DNA of 64,000 nt, from positions 62,001 to 126,000 of the forward strand of contig CAJTPK010000003.1 of NCBI GenBank assembly GCA_910578075.1, in the 5' to 3' direction. This document shows positions 1 through 8,193 of the stretch, one piece after another. Within the stretch, counting starts at the first letter, position 1. The number at the start of each line of letters is the position of its first letter. The translations under genes and the position numbers were made by a program. Origin of the DNA: an uncultured Muribaculaceae bacterium. GTDB taxonomy: Bacteria > Bacteroidota > Bacteroidia > Bacteroidales > Muribaculaceae. The notes beneath the pieces were generated by a model. The model was not told the DNA's origin. It saw only the letters and a list, made by a program, of their open reading frames with translations, and searched no databases.

Positions 1-40
1 CTTGCTTACGAATGAAGAACCGGGAAAGAGATTTCGCCAT
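1..40 (-). CDS. N-terminus of an unidentified gene running off the left edge
   Basis: An ATG on the minus strand opens a frame reading MAKSLSRFFIRKQ up to the window edge. A TAACTTTGC -7 box lies upstream on the same strand at 78-86, giving a leader of about 40 nt that contains a small GAATCC/GGATTC hairpin. The basic start would suit a DNA-binding protein such as a recombinase, but 13 residues do not allow an assignment. Confidence 0.35.
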   Translation of the reverse strand, partial: MAKSLSRFFIRKQ

Positions 41-77
41 GATAAAGTGTTAAGAATCCCCTTATGGATTCGACAAT

Positions 78-143
78 GCAAAGTTAGTAAATATTCCCGA
101 ATAGTCACTATAATAGTCACTATTAATTTTCAAATAGTCCCTA
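78..143 (-). promoter_or_regulatory. Promoter of the leftmost minus-strand gene with three operator-like repeats
   Basis: The minus strand carries TAACTTTGC at 86-78, a Bacteroidetes -7 box. Upstream, in the -33 region and beyond, the sequence ATAGTCACTA occurs at 101-110 and 113-122, and the variant ATAGTCCCTA at 134-143. The 12- and 21-bp spacings place the copies roughly on one or two helical turns, as expected for an operator. No cognate regulator is identifiable. Confidence 0.4.
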
Positions 144-255
144 CTCAATTAAATTCAAAATACGTTAATTAGCTTCAATATCAATATATTAGCTAATATC
201 GCAATTTAATCAGATTGATTAAAATTTAACATTTATATTGCTGGTGGCACCACAG

Positions 256-292
256 AAGACCGCTAATTCTCAATGAGTTAGCGGTCTTTCTT
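256..292 (+). terminator. Intrinsic-terminator-like hairpin
   Basis: Arms AAGACCGCTAA (256-266) and TTAGCGGTCTT (278-288) are perfectly complementary with an 11-nt loop and are followed by a short pyrimidine run (TCTTTC). No plus-strand gene lies upstream inside the window, so the transcript it would end is unknown. Confidence 0.45.
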
Positions 293-299
293 TCACTTA

Positions 300-748
300 T
301 ACCCCCTCCAAGTCACCACAATTGTAAAATCGGCGAAGACCTTAAAAACAACTCAATCTGAGCCAAAAGTCACCAAGCCCACCGTAAATGTCTGGAATAT
401 TGTCGTTTATGCGTATCGCGGTGAATGTATATCTATTTCGCTCGATACGCAACTTATTGATAATCAACGCAAATTGAAGCGTTATTCATAGTCGTTCACC
501 CTCATTCAACTCCGCACCACAGCCTCGCAACCCCAAACTTTAACAGAGTTTAACCATAATCGGAGGCAGAAAATGTGGTGACCTCAACCGAAAATCAGCC
601 GGGTCACCACATCTCCATTGTTAAAGATGGAATAATTTATTTTTTTTATTAACATCTGGGTGCAAATATATGGCACGCCACATTTATTACCTTTGCAAAA
701 GAATTCTCGGGATTATCCATTGTAATTTCGAAATGTCTGTTTTTTTAT
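300..748. other. Gene-free stretch upstream of the methyltransferase
   Basis: I see no convincing gene here. The motif GTCACCACA occurs at about 312-320 and again at 603-611, and its complement TGTGGTGAC at 574-582. The last two form a perfect 10-bp inverted repeat (574-583 with 602-611). A second possible -7 box (TTACCTTTGC) lies near 688-697. One frame across 330-490 stays open for about 50 codons but has no credible start and resembles nothing I recognise. Confidence 0.4.
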
Positions 749-757
749 TAACTTTGC
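749..757 (+). promoter_or_regulatory. -7 box for the restriction-modification operon
   Basis: TAACTTTGC matches the Bacteroidetes primary-sigma -7 consensus and lies about 33 nt upstream of the methyltransferase ATG. An AT-rich tract with TTTCG about 20 bp upstream could serve as the -33 element. Confidence 0.55.
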
Positions 758-789
758 ATGGCGTTTAATGCCAACTTGAAAAATCAACA

Positions 790-1836
790 ATGACTAAAGC
801 ATCGTCTCAACATACTAAGCCCCAATTAATTTCCCTGTTTTCCGGGTGCGGTGGGCTTGACCTCGGTTTCATTAAAGCTGGGTTTGAGGTGGTATGGGCT
901 AATGATTTCGATTCTGATGCTCAAGCCATTCATGAACTCAATATAGGGAAAATAGACAAACGGGACATTCTGAATGTTCATGAAAATGATATTCCGAATG
1001 GTGATATATTGACCGCAGGATTTCCATGCCAACCTTTTTCAAACGCTGGAAGCCGTAAAGGAGTATATGATTCTCGCGGTATGTTGTATAAGGAATGCCT
1101 TAGGATTATTCGGAGCAAAATGCCCAAAGTCTTTGTGTTTGAGAATGTCAAAGGCCTTTTATCAACAAAGTATATTGACGGCAGGAATCTTGTAGATGTT
1201 CTGTTGGAAGATTTAGCGACTATTGGAGACATTGGATATAATGTAGTATATAAATTGCTAAATGCCTCTGATTATGAAGTCCCTCAGAATCGCCAACGTG
1301 TATTCTTTGTTGGAATTAGGAAAGATCTTGGTGGTACTTTTCAGTTTCCTGAAAAAATTAAAAAACATAATCTTACCCTCAAACATGTCCTTGATGTCCC
1401 AAAAGATGTACCCAATCAAGTAGATTGGGTACTATCACCACAAGCACTTGGAATGATTGAGTATATTCCAGAAGGTGGTTCTTGGAAAGATATTCCCTAC
1501 GAGCATCTTGCCCCTCGGTTTAAAAAAATTCGTGATGATATGAAAAAATATCGTTCACCGAATTTTTATAGACGATTTTCTAGAGATGAAATATGTGGAA
1601 CAATGACGGCTTCGGCCCAACCGGAGAATTGTGGAATTCTTCATCCTATAAAGAATAGGAGATTCACAATTCGTGAGGCGGCTAGAATACAATCATTTCC
1701 TGATGACTTCAAATTCATAGATGATAGCCAAAAAAATATTATTGCAATGTACAAAGTTATAGGAAACGCTGTTCCTGTTAATTTGGCGTATAATATTGCA
1801 AAAGCAATTATAGACCAAGTATTTACTGAGAAATAA
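790..1836 (+). CDS. DNA (cytosine-5-)-methyltransferase of a restriction-modification locus
   Basis: This 348-aa protein carries the ordered C5-methyltransferase motifs. Motif I (FSGCGGLDLGF, near residue 18) binds AdoMet, motif IV (GFPCQPFSNAG, near 78) holds the catalytic cysteine, motif VI contains ENV (VFENVKG), motif VIII reads QNRQRVFFVGI, and motif X is GNAVPVNLA at the C-terminus. It methylates C5 of cytosine in an unknown recognition site. The stop codon is directly followed by the ATG of the next gene, and the third gene overlaps the second, so the three form one operon. The enzyme presumably protects host DNA from the nuclease encoded downstream. Length and motif order are normal for a stand-alone type II methyltransferase. 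Confidence 0.95.
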   Translation: MTKASSQHTKPQLISLFSGCGGLDLGFIKAGFEVVWANDFDSDAQAIHELNIGKIDKRDILNVHENDIPNGDILTAGFPCQPFSNAGSRKGVYDSRGMLYKECLRIIRSKMPKVFVFENVKGLLSTKYIDGRNLVDVLLEDLATIGDIGYNVVYKLLNASDYEVPQNRQRVFFVGIRKDLGGTFQFPEKIKKHNLTLKHVLDVPKDVPNQVDWVLSPQALGMIEYIPEGGSWKDIPYEHLAPRFKKIRDDMKKYRSPNFYRRFSRDEICGTMTASAQPENCGILHPIKNRRFTIREAARIQSFPDDFKFIDDSQKNIIAMYKVIGNAVPVNLAYNIAKAIIDQVFTEK

Positions 1837-3225
1837 ATGGATACTGATAAGGCATATATCTTTGGGTTGATAATAGGGGGTGGTAAATTTGGAAATGCTG
1901 AAGATTTCTTTAGCATCCAACTGCCTTTTCGGCAATGGGGTTCTTATTTGAAGAATCCGCAACGGGCTGCTCAAATCTCGGATGATATAATGAGATTTGT
2001 CGGACCGTTATTGTTGTCAATTTATGGTCTTAGAGTGAATTTTTCCGCATCGGATAACCATTGGACTATTATTTGCGAAGGAGATTTAACTGACCTTAAA
2101 GCAGATTTAGAAAGTTATGGTATCAATTGCGAGGGAGAATTACGGACAGAGCTGCCTATCACCGGTATCATTCCTCACCTTAGAGATGCAAATATCAAAC
2201 GTAGATTCATTGCTGGATTGGCAGATAGCATTGGTAGTACTAATCCTACACAGCGTAGATTTTCAGATGACGTGCAAATCCTTTCGTTTGAATTGAAAGG
2301 ATTTAATTTTGAATCTGTCTGCGCCTTATGCAACTTGCTTTATAGCGTAAATTGCATCCCCGATCAAATACTGTGGAATCATCCAAATTTTCATGCTTCA
2401 AATAATCCTTATTACAAAAGTTGGGCAAAAGGATTTAAGTTAAGGATACAATTAGATCAATACGCGGAATTTGGGGCTTTTGGATTTAAAACAAAAGTTG
2501 AATCGGCCAATAAAAACAGGGCAAAGCAAACGCAGAGTCATATAACGGAAGTTTGTGAGGAAAGAGAGATTCGCCCTACTATTTCTACCGTGCATCCTGC
2601 TGAAAATGATTCAAGATTACCTGAGTGCATAAGAGGTGGACATTACATACACTTCAGGCATATTTGCGCCGCATTGGGTTGCCCTCATGCGCCTTATCAG
2701 CAATTAAATGAGGCTTTCTCTCATATTGGCGAACTAATTGTCCCGTTTCCGATATTATGCAAAGATTCAAAAGAAAATATCCAGAAGATTATAGAGAATG
2801 ATGCCTTGATGAGTTCTGTAAATTACGAAGAGAAGGCGTTATATCTAAAAGATTTGGTCAAGGATTTCAAGTCAAATTCGACTTCACTGATTCTTGGTAT
2901 AGATGACAATACGGGCTATCCGGTTGCGGATATACTTCAAGCGGTTGCTTATCTTATTGTGCCGAGTTCCAAACTTAAAGGGACACGTCCTAAGGGGAAA
3001 TTTATGGATATAATCCGTTCAACACTTACCATAGAGCCTGAGGCTTCGGTAAGGTGCTTGGTACCCAATAGGCTAACTCCATTAGTATTATACAAAGATG
3101 ATCGTGGAGCATTAATAGGGCCAAAGAATCCACATCTATACTCAAAATTAATTGCTCCTGATATTGATAATCCATACAAATTAGTTGTACGACCAATTAT
3201 ACTTTCTGATTTAGATGAGAAATGA
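1837..3225 (+). CDS. Restriction-locus protein with degenerate LAGLIDADG-like motifs
   Basis: This 462-aa protein starts immediately after the methyltransferase stop and overlaps the next gene by 11 bp. Residues 6-17 (AYIFGLIIGGGKF) and 121-134 (KRRFIAGLADSIGST) resemble the two motifs of a single-chain LAGLIDADG endonuclease and are separated by about 115 residues, a normal spacing. In both motifs the usual catalytic acid is missing: Gly15 and Ile132 stand at that position. I therefore infer a DNA-binding rather than cleaving role. The C-terminal half (about 245-462) is unrecognised. Established families use this fold for homing endonucleases and maturases, and I do not know it as a standard part of type II restriction enzymes. 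The motif call is by eye and needs structural comparison. Confidence 0.6.
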   Translation: MDTDKAYIFGLIIGGGKFGNAEDFFSIQLPFRQWGSYLKNPQRAAQISDDIMRFVGPLLLSIYGLRVNFSASDNHWTIICEGDLTDLKADLESYGINCEGELRTELPITGIIPHLRDANIKRRFIAGLADSIGSTNPTQRRFSDDVQILSFELKGFNFESVCALCNLLYSVNCIPDQILWNHPNFHASNNPYYKSWAKGFKLRIQLDQYAEFGAFGFKTKVESANKNRAKQTQSHITEVCEEREIRPTISTVHPAENDSRLPECIRGGHYIHFRHICAALGCPHAPYQQLNEAFSHIGELIVPFPILCKDSKENIQKIIENDALMSSVNYEEKALYLKDLVKDFKSNSTSLILGIDDNTGYPVADILQAVAYLIVPSSKLKGTRPKGKFMDIIRSTLTIEPEASVRCLVPNRLTPLVLYKDDRGALIGPKNPHLYSKLIAPDIDNPYKLVVRPIILSDLDEK

Positions 3226-3787
3226 GGTTTCATATTACCCTGAGATATTGAGTTTTATAAAGAATACACTCAAAAGCAATTTTGTTGCTGCCGATAAAGA
3301 TTCAATTGAAATATATTGGGGTAAAGGAGAACTTAAGACAAATCTAAAAAGAATCATAGCTGAAAATCCAAGCGTCCCTGCATGTATAGTGGAATATGCC
3401 AATAAGGTTCAGCCGTTAGATTTAGACGTATTTGCCTTAATTACTGATGGATACACTTTTGAAATTGCAATTTTAGAGGTAAAACTAATGAAAAGCGTAG
3501 GATTAAAAGAGTGGTCTCAGTTGATAGGTTACTGTCTTGTTTCGGATGCCAAATATGGGTTATTAATCAATATCAATAATGGATGTAGCTCCAGATTATT
3601 TGATATTCTACGATTTGAAAACCACATGTCTGAGATTATCAACTATGCTAACAATAATTACCATTATCATTATTTAGGGTTCATGCAATGGAATAGCATT
3701 ACTCAAAATTTTGAATATACTAACTTGGGATTTATCCGCTCCTTGTCTATGCTCAGTAGGAAGTTAATAGAAAATTTCAACCACTAA
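3215..3787 (+). CDS. Putative PD-(D/E)XK restriction nuclease
   Basis: This 190-aa protein contains the pattern of a PD-(D/E)XK nuclease core: Asp69/Asp71 in QPLDLDVF, then Glu88-Val-Lys90 in ILEVK, then a downstream WSQLIGY segment with Gln102 that is common in this fold. Its ATG lies inside the 3' end of the preceding gene (11-bp overlap), so translation is probably coupled. With the upstream methyltransferase it most likely supplies the cleavage function, either alone or with the LAGLIDADG-like protein as specificity partner. A hairpin terminator follows 21 bp after the stop. The specificity cannot be read from sequence. Confidence 0.65.
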   Translation: MRNEVSYYPEILSFIKNTLKSNFVAADKDSIEIYWGKGELKTNLKRIIAENPSVPACIVEYANKVQPLDLDVFALITDGYTFEIAILEVKLMKSVGLKEWSQLIGYCLVSDAKYGLLININNGCSSRLFDILRFENHMSEIINYANNNYHYHYLGFMQWNSITQNFEYTNLGFIRSLSMLSRKLIENFNH

Positions 3788-3807
3788 AAAATGATTGAAT
3801 CAAATAT

Positions 3808-3846
3808 AAAGACAGTCCTCGGCAATTTTACGAGAACTGTCTTTAA
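3808..3846 (+). terminator. Bidirectional terminator between the restriction locus and a convergent gene
   Basis: AAAGACAGT (3808-3816) pairs with ACTGTCTTT (3836-3844), with an additional inner CTCG/CGAG pairing. AT-rich tails lie on both sides, so it can serve both the nuclease gene and the convergent minus-strand gene ending at 3854. Confidence 0.7.
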
Positions 3847-3853
3847 TATTTCG

Positions 3854-4366
3854 TTAGTACAACTTCGGTCCTTGCCGGACTCTCTGCTTGGCTTTTTGCT
3901 CATCCTTGAACTTACGCTTGGCATCGTAGAAGTCCATGTCGGGATGGTTCTCAAGGAATTGCTTGAAGTCACCCGATACGGGTTCTCCATGGGCTATGCA
4001 GACATCATCATTGGGAGCATTGCTAAGAGAAACATGTGACATTCGGAAGTCTGATGATTCAGATTGAGGTGAAGATGTGGATGTCGGTTTGCCGGATGAT
4101 ACCACTTGTTGCATAAATGCCGGAGGTATGTATCGGCTCTTGGGTGGGTCGAAGCTGCATTGCGGTTTTCCGGTCTTGAAGTCATACCATATCCAGTAGT
4201 GTGCCTTATACCTATTAGCCGGTTTGCGGGCAAATGTGTAAACCGTCTCTCCTCTGCGATATGCCTCCTCATCACTTTGGGGCACGTCCCATAGTAACTC
4301 AAACGGGTGCAATCTTCCCTTATAATTGGGAAACCGTCTTTCTCTGAGCCATTTAACATCAGCCAT
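3854..4366 (-). CDS. Hypothetical protein of the accessory region
   Basis: This protein of about 170 aa is not recognised. The ATG at 4366 (MADVKWLRERRF) is preferred over a TTG five codons upstream. The N-terminal half is rich in Trp, Tyr and Arg (HYWIWYDF), the centre (about residues 95-120) is a low-complexity Ser/Pro/Thr linker, and the C-terminus is highly charged (DAKRKFKDEQKAKQRV). This looks like a small basic nucleic-acid-associated protein typical of mobile-element cargo, but that is inference. It stands alone and converges on the restriction locus through a shared terminator. Confidence 0.55.
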   Translation of the reverse strand: MADVKWLRERRFPNYKGRLHPFELLWDVPQSDEEAYRRGETVYTFARKPANRYKAHYWIWYDFKTGKPQCSFDPPKSRYIPPAFMQQVVSSGKPTSTSSPQSESSDFRMSHVSLSNAPNDDVCIAHGEPVSGDFKQFLENHPDMDFYDAKRKFKDEQKAKQRVRQGPKLY

Positions 4367-5400
4367 TCCATTTGTTTGCAAACCGATGGGTCATCGCTTC
4401 CTCAGTGCGTGTTGTTAGTGGTTCGCGTCTGCCGTCCTTTTCAGGCTCTCATATTCATAGTGTTCCGGACGACTTCATCCGGTATTAGGTGTAGGTATGA
4501 ACACAAAAAACGTAGCACAGTCAGGAGCATCATTCCAATCCGATATATAAAAGTTGAATGTGTCGGACGGTGGCTCTGCCATCTTGTGTTACATAAAGAT
4601 ACGAAACAACGTTCGCATGTGAGCTTGAAGCGCATGTCGGCGAAGCCGGTGCGCGGTGGAGAAGACATCAAGTCTCACTGAAAAATTTTTTTCGTTTTTT
4701 CAAATCGATACAGCTCTAAAGGTGCTTTTTAGAGCAAAAATAGCCCTGTAACTACATCATCTCGCGTGTGTTACAAGAAAATGCAGTTGTCGGCCATCCG
4801 GGCAGGAAACATAGGCGTATAACAATGGCTATACCATTTGCCTCAATGCCTCCGCATTCTTCCCATGCGCAGACTGCGACACGCTTCTTTGGCTGTGCGT
4901 TGATAATCGTACCCCTCGTAAGGGGATATATGTCTTTTCGCCCACGAATGGACTTTGACGGACAAAATCATGCCGGGCGACCGTCACGGCAGAGCCAAGT
5001 GTGTGATTAGCCCATGAGATAGGCTGTATGTTGATGCTCCGCTATGGTCACATGAAAATGCCATCACGTTTTCAATTAGTCTTTTCTCTTGTCACAACTT
5101 GGCATGACGCTGTCACGAAGCGCTGGGGCACATTCGTCAATCCATGTCACGGTCAAAGAAAGACCATCAGTACAATTCAACCGAAGGTAAGTTGAAAAAG
5201 GTTCAGAGGATAGTGAAAAAAACTCAAGATTTTTCATTTCCCCACTCCTCTAAAATTGAAAATGTGCTTATAGTCCCCCAAATCTATCTGTTTTAACCTA
5301 CTTTTGGGGGATTATAACGTGGTTTTATAATATAGATTTAATCTATCATTTAATCTGTCGTTAATCTGTCATGTTTGACATAATTATCGAACCGGGATTG
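4367..5400. other. Gene-poor stretch with hairpins and probable relics
   Basis: Short open frames occur on both strands, but none shows family signatures or a convincing start. A hairpin GCTCTAAA/TTTAGAGC lies at 4713-4735. The inverted repeat TCCCCCAAA (5274-5282) with TTTGGGGGA (5303-5311) lies near the end of the stretch and could be an operator or element end. A minus-strand frame around 4620-4665 reads RTGFADMRFKLT, similar to RTGFTDLRSRLT on the plus strand at 9056-9091, suggesting shared debris. I read the stretch as decayed mobile DNA. Confidence 0.4.
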
Positions 5401-6438
5401 TTATTCTTCCCTCTCTATAATTTTTTGAACCAAGCGCCTCAATTCATCTCGATTTGGAAGATATAGCTGATATTTGGATACAAATATATTACTGTCCATG
5501 CCGTAGGTGGCATATTCAACAACAAGTTCGTTTTTTGAATGCCCCAACACTATACCTATTGGCTTGTTGTCATCGAGCTGTGATACTTCATTTGCAAAAT
5601 ATCCCAAATACATATTCATATGACCAATGTCATAATGTTTTACTCCCGAACGCTTCAAATCAATTAAAACATAGCATTTTAGTATCGCATGATAGAAAAC
5701 CAAATCCACATGATAATGCCTGTTCCCTATTTGAATGGGATATTGTTCGCCTATGAATGCAAATCCCTTCCCCAATTCAAGCAAGAATTTCTGCATATTA
5801 TCAATCAATGCCTTTTCAAGACTTGATTCTGAATATTGCCTTTCTTCTGGTATTCCTAAGAATTCTAATACAAACGTATCTTTTACTGCATCTTGTGGAT
5901 GTCGAATTACATGTCCTTTCGCAGCCAGTTCAAGAATACCTTTCTTGTCTTGACTTTGAGCGAGTCGCAAGAAAAGGCCAGAGTCTATTTGACGGCGAAG
6001 AGTACGAACTCCCCATCGCTGAGATATGCACTCATTTTCATAGAATTGTCGTTCCAAGTTGTCATCAAGTTCTAACAACTCGCACCAATGAGACCAACTC
6101 AATTTTCCAGACACTGTCTGGAATTTTGGGTAAAACAAATAGAGTCGCCTCATATTGTGAAGATTAGACAGACTATATCCTTTTCCAAGCCTTAATGTCA
6201 GTCGCTTTGACAAATTACGCATCAGGCCTTCACCATAGGAAGCCCTCGCCTGACCATTCTGTTCAAATTCAACTATGTATTCGCCTATGTGCCAATTCGT
6301 AGTTACAAGTGTATCGTCTATTTGTTGCATGATTTTACCTTTGGCCTCGGAAACCAAAGAAACGATACGCTCTACAAGGCTCTCAAATGCAGAGTCGTCA
6401 TTGGAAGATATGTGTGGAAGTATGTCCGATGAATTCAT
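5401..6438 (-). CDS. DUF1016/YhcG-family PD-(D/E)XK nuclease domain protein
   Basis: This 345-aa protein matches the YhcG (DUF1016) architecture. The N-terminal helical region (about residues 15-165) contains the family-typical segments NWHIGEYIVEFEQNG and YGEGLMRNLSKRL. The C-terminal nuclease-like domain has HVDLVFYHAILKCYVLIDLK (about residues 237-257), matching the D...(D/E)XK pattern. Members are widespread in accessory islands beside restriction systems and are thought to act on DNA, but the physiological role is not established. It is a single gene here, between gene-free DNA and an integrase relic, which supports a mobile or defence origin. Confidence 0.88.
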   Translation of the reverse strand: MNSSDILPHISSNDDSAFESLVERIVSLVSEAKGKIMQQIDDTLVTTNWHIGEYIVEFEQNGQARASYGEGLMRNLSKRLTLRLGKGYSLSNLHNMRRLYLFYPKFQTVSGKLSWSHWCELLELDDNLERQFYENECISQRWGVRTLRRQIDSGLFLRLAQSQDKKGILELAAKGHVIRHPQDAVKDTFVLEFLGIPEERQYSESSLEKALIDNMQKFLLELGKGFAFIGEQYPIQIGNRHYHVDLVFYHAILKCYVLIDLKRSGVKHYDIGHMNMYLGYFANEVSQLDDNKPIGIVLGHSKNELVVEYATYGMDSNIFVSKYQLYLPNRDELRRLVQKIIEREE

Positions 6439-6553
6439 CTTGCAAAGATAATAAATTTTTTCATTCTCTAAAATTGACTTTCAGTCAGCGTTTTGCCAAA
6501 CCCATTCCGAAAAGTTGGTCAAATGGCCACTTTCTCGGAATAGATTTTATGGC

Positions 6554-6694
6554 TTACCACATCTCGCTGTCTTTCTTGGTTCGGGCGGCGATTTCGTCGG
6601 CTATCTCCTCTGAGGAGAGTTTGATGTAGTCTATGAATGTCTTTGGGGTCTTGTGGCCGCTGACGTACATCATCTGGACGATGTCGTATTTGCC
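6554..6694 (-). pseudogene. 3' relic of a tyrosine recombinase (integrase), copy 1
   Basis: Read on the minus strand the segment encodes GKYDIVQMMYVSGHKTPKTF and then DYIKLSSEEIADEIAARTK before a TAA at 6556-6554. The SGHK...TF.DYIKLS pattern is the C-terminal end of phage-type integrases common in Bacteroidales, although the Tyr here lies in a DY rather than a classical RY context. Nothing upstream continues the frame, so only the last 45 or so codons survive. The same end recurs at 8194-8378. Confidence 0.7.
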
Positions 6695-6922
6695 TCATGC
6701 AGAATTGAAACCATATGTATTCGGCGATTTTCAATTGTGGCTCAGATACATATTGGTGATTCCGGTGCGTCGGGCGGTGTGACTCGTCACGCATTTGAAG
6801 CCAGGAAGGATGACGCAGAACGAATAAAATTAAATCCTTTGTATATCAGCGATATATATCATATTTTGTATCGAGAATCAAAAAACGCAACCAATATTAG
6901 TTGATATTGTCAACTATTTTGC

Positions 6923-6930
6923 TAACTTTG
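6923..6930 (+). promoter_or_regulatory. -7 box almost touching the MarR start codon
   Basis: TAACTTTG ends five bases before the ATG at 6936. With the usual distance from this box to the transcription start, the mRNA would begin at or within a base or two of the start codon, implying a leaderless transcript. Confidence 0.6.
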
Positions 6931-6935
6931 CCCCC

Positions 6936-7391
6936 ATGAAACAAAAACAGATAGACAAAATAAGATGCTTCAACCGAAAGTACACGAAAGTATTAGGCAT
7001 CTTGAATAAACATTATATGGGGAGTCCATTCGGGCTTCCGGAGATTCGTGTGATCCAAGACATTTACCTTCATCCGAATAGAAGCGCAAACGAGATTTCG
7101 GAAGAACTCAATATGGATAAGGGATATTTGTCGCGGTTGTTGAAAAACTTGGAGCGACAGAACTATATATTCCGTTCCATTTGCAAGGAGGACGCCCGCA
7201 GAGGGATAATATCTCTTACAGACTCAGGTATCTCGGTATATCACGAACTTGACAACTCTGCCAACCAATCCGTCAACGATATATATGGACATCTGTCAGA
7301 GGCACAGATAACCACCCTTATTTCAAACATGGAGGAAATCTGTTCATTAGTCTGTTCTCCAACTTCTAATAGTCAAGAGAGTGTTGATTGA
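6936..7391 (+). CDS. MarR-family transcriptional regulator
   Basis: This 151-aa protein has a MarR winged helix-turn-helix: PNRSANEISEELNMDKGYLSRLLKNLERQ (about residues 49-78; helix 2 and recognition helix), then the wing segment with DARRGIISLTDSG (about 86-98). The flanking N- and C-terminal helices would form the dimer interface. It is the first gene of a three-gene cassette with a YgjV-like membrane protein and a GNAT acetyltransferase. In such arrangements the MarR protein usually controls its own cassette in response to small aromatic compounds, but the ligand is unknown here. The cassette lies between two integrase relics. Confidence 0.9.
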   Translation: MKQKQIDKIRCFNRKYTKVLGILNKHYMGSPFGLPEIRVIQDIYLHPNRSANEISEELNMDKGYLSRLLKNLERQNYIFRSICKEDARRGIISLTDSGISVYHELDNSANQSVNDIYGHLSEAQITTLISNMEEICSLVCSPTSNSQESVD

Positions 7392-7626
7392 TTTAATCGG
7401 ATATATCGGACTGACCATGAATCTGCTATCAATGACCATGAAAGATATTCTATGGTTGAGATGGTTTTCTATTGTGGCTAATTCTATCTACATCTGCTAT
7501 GGAATTATGCTCGGAGCCAGGCCCTTTATAATTGGATGCTCCATAGCTGTCTGTATCCATATCTACCATCTGATCATAATGTATTCAGTTAAAAAAATGT
7601 ATTCAGTTAAAAAAAGGAGAGCATAA
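7381..7626 (+). CDS. Small YgjV-like inner-membrane protein
   Basis: This 81-aa hydrophobic protein resembles the YgjV family of bacterial inner-membrane proteins: IGYIGLTMNLLSMTMKDI, a conserved W in LRWF, then ICYGIMLGA and a final helix IAVCIHIYHLII. Three membrane segments are likely. The GTG at 7381 overlaps the end of marR; a TTG follows one codon later. The C-terminus carries an exact tandem duplication of an 18-nt unit (7579-7596 and 7597-7614) that repeats MYSVKK, so the tail has recently grown. No function is established for this family. Confidence 0.7.
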   Translation: MLIDLIGYIGLTMNLLSMTMKDILWLRWFSIVANSIYICYGIMLGARPFIIGCSIAVCIHIYHLIIMYSVKKMYSVKKRRA

Positions 7627-7627
7627 A

Positions 7628-8101
7628 ATGGAAATAGTACAATATCAGGACAAATATAAGAATGACGCAATTCAGCTCATTCTTCATATTCAAAATGATG
7701 AGTCAAAGGTAAATATGCCTTTGGAAGGTCAACCTGATTTGCTTGATATTCCTACATACTATATCAAGCGAGGCGGAAATTTTTGGGTTGCCATAGACAA
7801 TAATCATGTTGTAGGGACTATAGCATTGATGAAAATCAATGATGATTGGTGTGTGATGAAGAAATTTTTTGTCCGCTCTGAGTACCGCTCACGAAAAGTT
7901 GGATTTGCGCTCTACTCAGGGCTCCTCGATTTTGCTAATGCAAAAGGATTCAAGCACATGGTGCTTGATACCCCCTCGGTAGCAAAAAAAGCGCACTTAT
8001 TTTATGAGCGTGCTGGATTCCACCGTATATCTAAATCTGATTTGGCGATTGAGTATGATTATCTCGACCGGGATTCAATTATATTTCAGCTGGATCTGTG
8101 A
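7628..8101 (+). CDS. GNAT-family N-acetyltransferase
   Basis: This 157-aa protein has a GNAT fold: beta4 with VVGTIALMKI (about residues 62-71), the acetyl-CoA loop region FFVRSEYRSRKVGFALYSGL (about 80-99), and the C-terminal FYERAGFHRIS. The pyrophosphate loop is a variant (R-S-R-K-V-G-F) of the usual Q/RxxGxG/A. An AAAGGAGA sequence 8 nt upstream of the ATG is one of the few clear Shine-Dalgarno sites in the window. It is the third gene of the MarR cassette; the substrate is unknown. Confidence 0.88.
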   Translation: MEIVQYQDKYKNDAIQLILHIQNDESKVNMPLEGQPDLLDIPTYYIKRGGNFWVAIDNNHVVGTIALMKINDDWCVMKKFFVRSEYRSRKVGFALYSGLLDFANAKGFKHMVLDTPSVAKKAHLFYERAGFHRISKSDLAIEYDYLDRDSIIFQLDL

Positions 8102-8193
8102 TATGGATGAGCAGGAACAATATCATAATGAACGTGACCATATCCTCCGTGTTCGTACTCGTTGGATATAGTCACGTTTATACGCTTACTTAA

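Noticed and set aside
4307..5010. Plus-strand frames of 124 and 80 codons
   Set aside because: No family signature, odd composition and no start signals; they lie in what looks like decayed mobile DNA.
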